A stretch of 40,765 nt of DNA, from positions 1 to 40,765 of the forward strand of contig SVGA01000029.1 in NCBI GenBank assembly GCA_015056575.1. The letters are read 5' to 3'. Positions 34,512 to 40,610 of the stretch are shown here, piece by piece. Made by a program: the position numbers and the translations under genes. The notes beneath the pieces were generated by a model that did no database searches, was not told the origin of the DNA, and was given only the letters and a program-made list of their open reading frames with translations. Numbering within the stretch: the first letter of the stretch is position 1; each line of letters begins with the position of its first letter. This DNA comes from Butyrivibrio sp. Lineage in GTDB: Bacteria > Bacillota > Clostridia > Lachnospirales > Lachnospiraceae.

Positions 34512-34568
34512 AAACAGGAACCATTTCTTCGGGGCCGGGAGGCCAAAGAAGAAGCGGTTCCTGTTTTT
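34512..34568 (+). terminator. long terminator hairpin after the SulP gene
   Basis: AAACAGGAACC at 34512-34522 pairs with GGTTCCTGTTT at 34556-34566; inside, TTTCTTC (34524-34530) with GAAGAA (34548-34553) and GGCC with GGCC (34533-34536, 34541-34544) extend it. T residues follow to 34568. Confidence 0.9.
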
Positions 34569-34683
34569 GTTATTGATATCCGGCAGCTTTTTGGGAGCGG
34601 AATGATGAGAAAGCGCAAGGAGGCTTAAAGAGAACAGGGGTTGTGCACCCAAATGAGCACGGCTGCTGAAAGAAAGAAAATAT

Positions 34684-34711
34684 TTTACTGAACCACAATA
34701 TATGGTATAAT
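34684..34711 (+). promoter_or_regulatory. phoH promoter
   Basis: Perfect TATAAT at 34706-34711 preceded by TGG (extended -10); TTTACT at 34684-34689 gives a 16-nt spacing. The leader is about 30 nt and ends in AGGGGG. Confidence 0.75.
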
Positions 34712-34748
34712 GAATGCATAAGTCATACAAATAGAGGGGGACCTACGC

Positions 34749-36137
34749 ATGAAGAAGATCTACGTACTGGACACCAACGTTTTGATTCAGGCACCTCATG
34801 CTCTTAAGTGCTTTGATGATAACGAGGTCGTTCTTCCGCTGGTAGTCTTAGAGGAGCTTGACACTCACAAGAGGGATGAAGGTGAGCGTGGAGCCAATGT
34901 GAGAGAAGCGATCAGGATTCTCGAACAGCTAAGAGGAGCAGGAGATCTGGTTGCGGGTGTGGAGCTGGACAAGGGAGGGCTTCTTAGGATTGAGAAGAAT
35001 TTTAAAGACGTCGAGCTTCCCAGGGATATGTCTGAGTACAAATCCGACAACCGTATTCTCAAGGTATGCAAGGGGCTTAAGGAGAGCAGGAAGGAGCAGG
35101 TGATTCTTGTTACCAAGGACATCCTCATGAGGATCAAGGCACAGCTCCTTAACATCAAGGCCGAGGATTTCACAACTGAGCAGGTTGTGGGAGACGGAGA
35201 GCAGTACAGCGGCAGAATTGATGTGTATGCTCCCGAGGAGATCTTTAAGGATTTCAAGAAGAAGGGAATCCCTGTTGATCAGGTGTACTGTTGTGACGAG
35301 GAGGGTAACCGCTGCGAACCTGAACTGTATGAAAATGAGTTTGTTGTTGTAAGAGCTGATCAGTCCACCAACAAGACCCAGATGGGACGCGTTAGCAAGG
35401 GCGTGATCAGGAAACTGGAGTTTGAAAAGAGCCAGCCCTACGGGGTAAAACCCAGGAACGCCGGACAGTACTTTTTGCAGGAGGCGCTCATGCAGCCCGC
35501 AGAAGTTGCACCTCTGGTGATCGTAAAGGGTATGGCGGGAACTGCTAAAACCTTCTATTCACTGGCTGTAGGACTTGAAAAGATGATCAATCGTCCCACA
35601 GGTGAATACAGAAGAATTCTGGTGTGCAGGCCCAATTCCCAGTTTGATGATGATATCGGATTTCTTCCGGGTGATGAACAGGAGAAGATTTCACCCCTGA
35701 TGAGACCTATCATAGATAATCTGGAGCAGCTCATTGACTCCAATGAGGAGGAGCGCTACAAGGATGAAAAAGAGCTGCAGGGGAAGACCGATGAAGTATT
35801 TGAGCGGGGAATCGTACAGTGTGAGGCCCTGAACTTCATAAGAGGAAGATCCATCCTCAAGACATACCTGATCATTGATGAAGCTCAGAATATGACCCCC
35901 ACCCAGGCCAAGGGTATCATCACCAGAGCCGGCAAGGACACCAAGATCATTCTCCTTGGTGATCCAAACCAGATAGACAGGCCGTTCCTTGACGAGAGGA
36001 CCAACGGTTTATCCTATGCTTCAGAGCATATGAAAGGAAGTCCTCTTGCGTGGCAGATTTCCCTGTCTGCCTCAGAGTGTGAGCGAAGCCGCCTGGCTAT
36101 GGACGCTGTCGAGAGAATGAGGGACAAAAAGGGATAA
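34749..36137 (+). CDS. PIN-PhoH family ATPase (YlaK type)
   Basis: Two-domain protein: an N-terminal PIN ribonuclease domain joined to a PhoH (RecA/SF1-like) ATPase. Family members (PhoH2) are reported as RNA helicase/ribonucleases. Seen: PIN start KKIYVLDTNVLIQAPH with D8, LEELDTHKR, YKSDNRILKV and VILVTKDI; then from about residue 225 the PhoH domain with Walker A GMAGTAKTF, Walker B YLIIDEAQN, and LGDPNQIDRPFLDE. 462 residues, standard for YlaK-like proteins. ATG 34749 with AGGGGG upstream. Single-gene unit; no antitoxin-like gene in front of it. Confidence 0.93.
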   Translation: MKKIYVLDTNVLIQAPHALKCFDDNEVVLPLVVLEELDTHKRDEGERGANVREAIRILEQLRGAGDLVAGVELDKGGLLRIEKNFKDVELPRDMSEYKSDNRILKVCKGLKESRKEQVILVTKDILMRIKAQLLNIKAEDFTTEQVVGDGEQYSGRIDVYAPEEIFKDFKKKGIPVDQVYCCDEEGNRCEPELYENEFVVVRADQSTNKTQMGRVSKGVIRKLEFEKSQPYGVKPRNAGQYFLQEALMQPAEVAPLVIVKGMAGTAKTFYSLAVGLEKMINRPTGEYRRILVCRPNSQFDDDIGFLPGDEQEKISPLMRPIIDNLEQLIDSNEEERYKDEKELQGKTDEVFERGIVQCEALNFIRGRSILKTYLIIDEAQNMTPTQAKGIITRAGKDTKIILLGDPNQIDRPFLDERTNGLSYASEHMKGSPLAWQISLSASECERSRLAMDAVERMRDKKG

Positions 36138-36211
36138 AGTGTATGAAAAAGATAGTTAATAGATATGTGAGCAGATTTTGTTCATAAATGCGATTAAATT
36201 GTATCAATCCA

Positions 36212-36227
36212 GTTAGGTACATCTAAC
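36212..36227 (+). promoter_or_regulatory. operator-like site 1, GTTAG-N6-CTAAC
   Basis: Perfect 5-bp half sites at 36212-36216 and 36223-36227 with spacer GTACAT. Same architecture as three further sites around the feo genes. Confidence 0.55.
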
Positions 36228-36247
36228 AAAACTAAATTGCGTAAAAT

Positions 36248-36293
36248 GAGTGCTATTGCATATTTCACAAAAAATATGCATGGCACTCTTTTT
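36248..36293 (+). terminator. terminator between phoH and feoA
   Basis: GAGTGC at 36248-36253 pairs with GCACTC at 36283-36288; GCATATTT and AAATATGC extend the stem inside; five T follow. It ends phoH transcription and possibly the small RNA described above. Confidence 0.9.
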
Positions 36294-36337
36294 ATTATTA
36301 AATAATGCTGAACTTGATGAAAAATATGGATTCTTTA

Positions 36338-36366
36338 TTGACATTTCTTTTCAAAAGGAATAACCT
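36338..36366 (+). promoter_or_regulatory. feo operon promoter
   Basis: Perfect TTGACA at 36338-36343, 17-nt spacer, TAACCT at 36361-36366. The -10 is poor, but the operator-like site at 36377 sits right at the expected start, which fits a repressible promoter. Confidence 0.55.
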
Positions 36367-36376
36367 TTATGTGATA

Positions 36377-36392
36377 GTTAGCAGAGGGTAAC
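36377..36392 (+). promoter_or_regulatory. operator-like site 2, GTTAG-N6-GTAAC
   Basis: Left half GTTAG at 36377-36381, right half GTAAC at 36388-36392 (one change from CTAAC), 6-nt spacer. Located where transcription from the promoter at 36338 should begin. Confidence 0.5.
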
Positions 36393-36433
36393 GCACAAAT
36401 ATGATAAATGTGCGATTATACATTGCAAATATA

Positions 36434-36449
36434 GTTAGTAGATACTAAC
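36434..36449 (+). promoter_or_regulatory. operator-like site 3, GTTAG-N6-CTAAC
   Basis: Perfect half sites at 36434-36438 and 36445-36449 with spacer TAGATA, plus another CTAAC at 36451-36455. It lies just before the feoA ribosome site. Confidence 0.6.
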
Positions 36450-36474
36450 ACTAACTGAAAGAGAGGTATTGATG

Positions 36475-36684
36475 ATGCCGCTTACAATGGCCGATGACGG
36501 GAAACTGGTTAGGATACAGAAGATCACAGGAACTGATGAGATCAAGCAGCATATGGCTACTCTTGGTTTTGTTGTGGGAGAAGAAGTTTCAGTAGTGAAT
36601 AAGAATGGCGGAAACCTTATCGTAAATGTGAAGGACAGCAGGATTGCTCTTGATAAGAGCCTTGCAAACCGCATACTTATATAA
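36475..36684 (+). CDS. feoA: FeoA family protein (first copy)
   Basis: Small cytoplasmic SH3-like protein needed for ferrous iron uptake by FeoB, thought to bind its G domain side. Seen: MPLTMADDGKLVRIQKITG, HMATLGFVVGEEVSVV, GGNLIVNVKDSRIALDKSLA, the FeoA beta-barrel pattern. 69 residues. ATG 36475 chosen with GAGAGG 8 nt upstream; ATG 36472 is equally in frame. It is the first gene of the feo operon and lies behind two to three operator-like sites; low iron should induce it (inference). Confidence 0.92.
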   Translation: MPLTMADDGKLVRIQKITGTDEIKQHMATLGFVVGEEVSVVNKNGGNLIVNVKDSRIALDKSLANRILI

Positions 36685-36709
36685 ATTTTAAGAGGGAGAA
36701 GAGATTGCG

Positions 36710-36931
36710 ATGAAGACACTAAGAGATGTTGAGATCGGAGCAACCGCTAAGGTTGTTAAGCTTCACGGAGAAGGACCCACAAGGCGCAGGATCATGGATA
36801 TGGGACTGACCAAGGGAACTGAAGTGAACGTCAGAAAGGTAGCTCCTTTGGGAGATCCTATCGAGCTTACGGTAAGAGGCTACGAGCTTACAGTACGTAA
36901 GGCAGATGCCGAGTTTATCGAAGTTGAATAA
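36710..36931 (+). CDS. feoA: FeoA family protein (second copy)
   Basis: Second SH3-like FeoA protein of the operon. Seen: TLRDVEIGATAKVVKLHGEGPTRRRIMDMGLTKGTEVNV, the classical FeoA order, then VAPLGDPIELTVRGYELTVRKADAEFIEV. 73 residues. It is clearly different from the first copy and closer to the canonical FeoA; two FeoA genes before feoB is common in clostridia. Ribosome site AGGGAGAAGAG. Confidence 0.94.
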   Translation: MKTLRDVEIGATAKVVKLHGEGPTRRRIMDMGLTKGTEVNVRKVAPLGDPIELTVRGYELTVRKADAEFIEVE

Positions 36932-36984
36932 TTTTCGGACTTAAGCTGCATATAAAAGGATATGCAGTTATTTTTGAGGGATGT

Positions 36985-37000
36985 GTAAGCTGATGCTAAC
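36985..37000 (+). promoter_or_regulatory. operator-like site 4 between feoA and feoB, GTAAG-N6-CTAAC
   Basis: GTAAG at 36985-36989 and CTAAC at 36996-37000 with spacer CTGATG. The palindrome extends further: TGTGTAAG on the left and CTAACACA on the right pair at 7 of 8 positions. It lies in the 93-nt gap before feoB. Confidence 0.5.
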
Positions 37001-37024
37001 ACATATAAGGCTAAGGAGGCAGAA

Positions 37025-39319
37025 ATGGAATTAAAGATTGCACTTGCGGGGAATCCCAACAGTGGTAAAACAACACTATTTAACGATCTTACAGGAAGCA
37101 GGCAGTACGTTGGAAACTGGCCCGGCGTTACCGTTGAGAAGAAGGAAGGAAAGCTTAAGGGAGCAGAGTACAAGGACGTTGTGATACAGGACCTTCCCGG
37201 TATCTATTCTCTTTCTCCCTACACTCTTGAAGAGGTGGTTTCAAGAACCTATCTTGTTACAGAAAAACCCGATGCTATCATCAACATCGTTGACGGAACC
37301 AACATCGAGCGTAACCTGTATCTTACAACTCAGCTGCTTGAGCTGAATATTCCCATGGTTGTAGCACTCAATATGATGGACCTTGTCCGCAAGAACGGCG
37401 ACAAGATTGATATAAAGGCTCTTTCAGATGCTCTTGGATGCGAGGTTGTTGAGCTGTCAGCCCTTAAGGGAGAGGGAACGGATTCTCTTATCAAGAAGGC
37501 TGTAACCGCTGCCAAAGCCGGAACAGTTGCTACCAAAAAGCAGGTGCTCAGCGGCGATGTTGAGGCTGCAATTGTTAAGATAGAGGGAGTTCTTCGCGGC
37601 AGCTGCGACGAGAAATTCCTTCGCTGGAACGCTGTTAAAGCTTTTGAGAGAGATGAGAAGGCGGTAAAAGAGCTCCATCTTACCTCCGATCAGCTTAAGA
37701 CTGTAGAAGCTGTGATAAAAGAATGTGAGAAGTCAATGGACGATGATTCAGAGTCAATCATCACCAATGAGCGATACAGCTACATCACTTCCGTAACTTC
37801 AACTGCTGTTAAGAAGGGCCGCGCTAAGGGAGAGCTGTCAATTTCAGATAAGATTGACAAGATCGTTACAAACAGAATTCTTGGTCTTCCTATATTTGTA
37901 CTTGTTATGGCATTTATCTATGCCATTGCCATGGGTGGATGGAGCGTATCCATCGGAACTATGGCTACTGATTTTACAAATGACGTTATCTTCGGCGAGT
38001 GGGTTCCCGGATTCTTTGATACAATCCTTACCGCTCTTCATGTAGAGGAGGGATCAGTCCTCTATGGACTTATCCAGGATGGTATTGTAGCAGGTGTTGG
38101 CGCCGTGATCGGATTTGTGCCTCAGATGCTGGTTCTTTTCCTGCTTCTGTCAATCCTTGAGGATATCGGATACATGGCCCGTGTTGCATTCGTTATGGAC
38201 CGTATCTTCAGACAGTTCGGTCTTTCAGGAAAGTCCTTCATCCCTTGCCTTGTAGCAACCGGATGCGGAGTTCCCGGTGTTATGGCCAGCCGTACGATCG
38301 AGAATGAGCGTGACCGTAAGATGACCATCATGACAACGACCTTTATGCCCTGCGGCGCTAAGCTTCCCATCATCGGACTTATCGCAGGTGCTGTATTCGG
38401 CGGATCACCCTGGATCGCTACATCAGCTTACTTCATCGGAATCGGTTCTATCATTCTTTCCGGTATCATTCTTAAGAAGTTCAAGGCTTTTGCAGGAATT
38501 CCTGCTCCCTTTGTAATGGAGCTTCCCGCTTACCATGTTCCTTCAGTCTCCGGTGTGCTCCGTGCAACCTGGGAGAGAGGCTGGTCCTTCATTAAGAGAG
38601 CCGGCAGCGTTATTGTAGTTTCTTCAGTTATTATCTGGTTCCTTTCAAGCTTCGGATCAGTTAACGGCCACTTCGGAATGGTGGACAATCTTTTCGAGGA
38701 TGAGTCGATTGTAACAGAAGCCTACGTTGAACAGCTTGCAGACAGGATGGACGTTCCTGTGGAAGACGTAAATGCAATGGATGCTTCCCTTCTTGCAAAT
38801 GTCGGAAACGCAGTATCCTTCGTGTTTAAGCCCCTTGGCTTTGGCAACTGGAAACCCACCGTTGCTACCGTAACAGGTCTTGTGGCAAAAGAGGAGGTTG
38901 TAGGAACCTTCGGCGTACTTTACAATTATGACGATCTGGGCGGTGAAGAAGAGCTTGGTGAGGAAGGCGAGCAGATCTGGGATAGAGTTGCTGCTGATTA
39001 CACACCTATCGCAGCCTTCGCATTCATGATCTTCAACCTGCTCTGTGCTCCCTGCTTTGCAGCTATCGGTGCCATCAAGCGTGAGATGAACAACGCAAAG
39101 TGGACATGGGCTGCAATCGGATACATGACAGGCTGGGCATATGTGCTTGCACTTATCGTGTATAATGTAGGTGGACTTATTGTAGGTGAAGTTTCCTTCG
39201 GAATCGGAACCGTTGCAGGAATTATCCTTCTTGGCGGTCTTTTGTACCTCGTTTTCCGCAAAGGCTATCAGGCCGCTGAGGGCGAAGGCAAAGAGATGGC
39301 TGTTAAGATGACAGCATGA
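37025..39319 (+). CDS. feoB: ferrous iron transporter FeoB
   Basis: Membrane iron(II) importer with an N-terminal G-protein domain. Seen: G1 GNPNSGKT at residues 9-16, GNWPGVTVEKKEG (G2/switch), G3 DLPG at 56-59, G4 NMMD at 116-119; then the helical GDI-like domain to about 270 and the transport core with about ten membrane segments, including GYMARVAFVMDRIFRQFGLSGKSFIPCLVATGCGVPGV (first Cys gate) and TTFMPCGAKLPI (second). 764 residues, normal. AAGGAGG precedes the ATG. An acidic loop (about residues 639-656) follows the LVAKEEVVGTFGVLYNYD segment. Operon with two feoA genes upstream and a Cys-rich protein downstream. Confidence 0.97.
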   Translation: MELKIALAGNPNSGKTTLFNDLTGSRQYVGNWPGVTVEKKEGKLKGAEYKDVVIQDLPGIYSLSPYTLEEVVSRTYLVTEKPDAIINIVDGTNIERNLYLTTQLLELNIPMVVALNMMDLVRKNGDKIDIKALSDALGCEVVELSALKGEGTDSLIKKAVTAAKAGTVATKKQVLSGDVEAAIVKIEGVLRGSCDEKFLRWNAVKAFERDEKAVKELHLTSDQLKTVEAVIKECEKSMDDDSESIITNERYSYITSVTSTAVKKGRAKGELSISDKIDKIVTNRILGLPIFVLVMAFIYAIAMGGWSVSIGTMATDFTNDVIFGEWVPGFFDTILTALHVEEGSVLYGLIQDGIVAGVGAVIGFVPQMLVLFLLLSILEDIGYMARVAFVMDRIFRQFGLSGKSFIPCLVATGCGVPGVMASRTIENERDRKMTIMTTTFMPCGAKLPIIGLIAGAVFGGSPWIATSAYFIGIGSIILSGIILKKFKAFAGIPAPFVMELPAYHVPSVSGVLRATWERGWSFIKRAGSVIVVSSVIIWFLSSFGSVNGHFGMVDNLFEDESIVTEAYVEQLADRMDVPVEDVNAMDASLLANVGNAVSFVFKPLGFGNWKPTVATVTGLVAKEEVVGTFGVLYNYDDLGGEEELGEEGEQIWDRVAADYTPIAAFAFMIFNLLCAPCFAAIGAIKREMNNAKWTWAAIGYMTGWAYVLALIVYNVGGLIVGEVSFGIGTVAGIILLGGLLYLVFRKGYQAAEGEGKEMAVKMTA

Positions 39320-39393
39320 TGCTGCTGGGACGGCGGTATGATGTTGTTGCCGGGATGATGGTATGATGTTGTTGCTGGGATGGCAGCATGATG
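39316..39393 (+). repeat. degenerate 22-25-bp tandem repeat after feoB
   Basis: Units begin with ATGATG at 39316, 39338, 39363 and a partial one at 39388. Each continues (C/T)TG(C/T)TG and a GGGA block. The first unit contains the feoB stop codon. Unit lengths of 22, 25 and 25 bp mean that the reading frame is not kept. Confidence 0.65.
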
Positions 39394-39419
39394 CGTTTAC
39401 TTGTGAAAGGAGGGGCGAT

Positions 39420-39629
39420 ATGGCATCAATTATAGGAAATGCAGTAGTCATTATCGCTCTTGGTATAGCCTTGTTTTATGCGGGGCGCAGTACCTTGAGG
39501 CAGTTTAAGCATGAGCTCTCCGGAGGAGGATGCTCCGGGTGCGGCGGAAGCTGTAGCGGATGTTCAGGATGCGCTGCTTCATCCAAGACTAAGGGATGTA
39601 GCTGCAAGGCCGGAAACAGCTCAAAATAA
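39420..39629 (+). CDS. FeoB-associated Cys-rich membrane protein
   Basis: Small partner gene often placed directly after feoB in Firmicutes; role in iron uptake assumed from context. Seen: one transmembrane segment at about 5-21 and a short C-terminal tail with seven Cys at 38, 41, 45, 48, 51, 60 and 62 in C-x2-C and C-x3-C spacing, suited to metal binding. 69 residues. The ATG at 39420 has AGGAGGGG upstream; the frame is open a little further up but through the tandem repeat. Confidence 0.9.
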   Translation: MASIIGNAVVIIALGIALFYAGRSTLRQFKHELSGGGCSGCGGSCSGCSGCAASSKTKGCSCKAGNSSK

Positions 39630-39651
39630 TAACACAGCGCCTATAGAAGAC

Positions 39652-39753
39652 GTTTGGTATTACATTTGGAGCTCTTTTATCCGGTTTAAGAGGCATTTTA
39701 TAGTAACAAAGGACATATATAGCGGATTTGGTATTATTTTTGTAATACCAAAC
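39652..39753 (+). repeat. GGTATTA inverted repeats with two exclusive pairings
   Basis: TTTGGTATTA (39727-39736) and TAATACCAAA (39743-39752) form a perfect 10-bp hairpin with a 6-nt loop. GTTTGGTATTACA at 39652-39664 is also fully complementary (13 bp) to TGTAATACCAAAC at 39741-39753. Both cannot form at once. A further GGTATTATTTT stands at 39773. Confidence 0.55.
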
Positions 39754-39931
39754 CGGGGAGATTTGTAGGTGTGGTATTATTTTCACCATTCTTTGGTAAT
39801 CACCTTGCGATCCTTTGGATACTCCCGGACGAACTGTGGGTAATCCCCGGGGCATACTTTGACCATTCTTTGTTCCATCCCATGACTATGCATCTCTTGA
39901 GTTAATAAAGAAATCATTATTATCATAGTAC

Positions 39932-39968
39932 AAAGGCCCTTCGTATCTGATGGTACGGGGGCCTTTTT
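39932..39968 (+). terminator. strong terminator behind the feo region
   Basis: AAAGGCCC at 39932-39939 pairs with GGGCCTTT around 39959-39966; the stem goes on inside with CGTATC and GGTACG with one bulge; T residues run to 39968. It may end the feo transcript some 300 nt after the last gene. Confidence 0.9.
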
Positions 39969-39993
39969 AATGCTTAGAAGGAGTGTTTGCGTA

Positions 39994-40077
39994 GTGGATA
40001 TTTTGCAAGGTGGATTTTTTTGCATAGTGGATCCTTTTACAAAGTAGATTTTTGGCAAAAATGGATTTTTGCGAGGC
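39994..40077 (+). repeat. 16-17-bp minisatellite, five units
   Basis: Units start at 39994, 40010, 40027, 40044 and 40061, with consensus GTGGATTTTTTGCAAA and variation mainly in the T run. Period 17 (first unit 16). Not a multiple of three, so not a protein repeat. A partial unit precedes it near 39980. Confidence 0.75.
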
Positions 40078-40173
40078 AGAGAGGCTTTTGTATGTGGCGT
40101 GGAATGTGTTTTGTCAGGATTTTGGATTCATAACAGAGACTGCAAGTGAACTGTTCATCTGCAACAGGTTATA

Positions 40174-40400
40174 TTACCGCAGAAAATGAGATTTTGAATC
40201 CATACAGTAAGGCAAAAATTTAGTTACTGTATGATTTCGATAAACACTATCTGTACAGTAATAATTCATGCAGTATATGCAAATTCACATATATTTCTTA
40301 CGGCAGGAAAATGGAATTTGAATCTGTGCCGTAAAATTACGAGTTGATTACGGTACAATACAAGAAAGTGTATTTTGTGCCGTAATCAAATTACTGTATG
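40174..40400 (+). repeat. cluster of inverted TTACNG motifs
   Basis: CATACAGTAA (40201-40210) and TTACTGTATG (40224-40233) form a perfect 10-bp hairpin, and TTACTGTATG returns at 40391-40400. TTACGGCA (40298-40305) mirrors TGCCGTAA (40327-40334). GATTACGGTACAATAC (40346-40361) pairs with GTATTTTGTGCCGTAATC (40370-40387) with small gaps. TTACCGCA stands at 40174-40181. Two blocks, 40179-40210 and 40303-40334, are also direct repeats of each other. Confidence 0.7.
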
Positions 40401-40446
40401 AAATATAAAAACCAAAATCTACAGCCTGGTTTCCAAAGCGGCCGGC

Positions 40447-40610
40447 ACATGGAACGCATGAAACCCATGAAAAAACGAAATACATGGGACACATGAATCG
40501 CTCGGAACACATGGTACGCTTGTAACACATGGAACGCTTGAAACGCATGAAAAAAAACGAAACACATGGAACGCTTGGAACGCATGAAACCCATGAAATA
40601 CATGATGCAT
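40447..40610 (+). repeat. 9-bp minisatellite, about 18 units
   Basis: A period-9 array built of ACATGGAAC, GCATGAAAC, GCTTGAAAC and CCATGAAAC variants, broken by two A-rich slips. A degenerate continuation is visible to about 40690. The minus strand stays open in two frames because 9 is a multiple of three, but the predicted peptides are only (F-H-V/A)-like triplets and no ribosome site or conserved start is evident. Confidence 0.85.

Larger units (their letters stand above)
36178..36293 (+). ncRNA. candidate iron-regulated small RNA
   Basis: TTGTTC at 36178-36183 and TATCAA at 36202-36207 are 18 nt apart and could be a promoter with its start near 36214. The GTTAG-N6-CTAAC site at 36212-36227 covers that start. 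About 20 nt further on a complete terminator begins: GAGTGC (36248-36253) with GCACTC (36283-36288), an inner GCATATT/AAATATGC stem, then T residues to 36293. A transcript would be about 80 nt, ending in a terminator. The alternative is that the hairpin is only the phoH terminator. Confidence 0.4.
36138..36474 (+). other. regulatory gap between phoH and feoA
   Basis: About 340 nt with no supportable gene. It contains a possible promoter (36178), an operator-like GTTAG-N6-CTAAC (36212), a terminator hairpin (36248), the likely feo promoter (36338), two more operator-like sites (36377 and 36434) and a CGCACA/TGTGCG inverted repeat (36391-36413). Confidence 0.8.

Noticed and set aside
33374..34618. 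Long minus-strand open frame (about 414 codons) opposite the SulP gene
   Set aside because: The + strand protein has clear SulP and STAS motifs; the antisense frame is rich in Cys, His and Tyr without any domain and runs into the terminator.
36246..36305. Micro-ORF of 19 codons (starting MSAIAYFTKN) in the phoH-feoA gap
   Set aside because: It has no ribosome site and coincides entirely with the terminator hairpin and its T run.
36361..36460. Classical Fur box before feoA
   Set aside because: No run close to the GATAATGATTATCATTATC consensus is present; the GTTAG-N6-CTAAC motif fits better.
39783..40058. Minus-strand open frame of about 90 codons
   Set aside because: Its end looks mildly protein-like, but the frame runs through the terminator and the 17-bp tandem repeat, has no clear ribosome site, and overlapping direct repeats in two frames show it is repeat-derived.
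39994..40610. CRISPR array
   Set aside because: The repeats are 9 and 17 bp and directly adjacent, with no spacers and no cas genes nearby.
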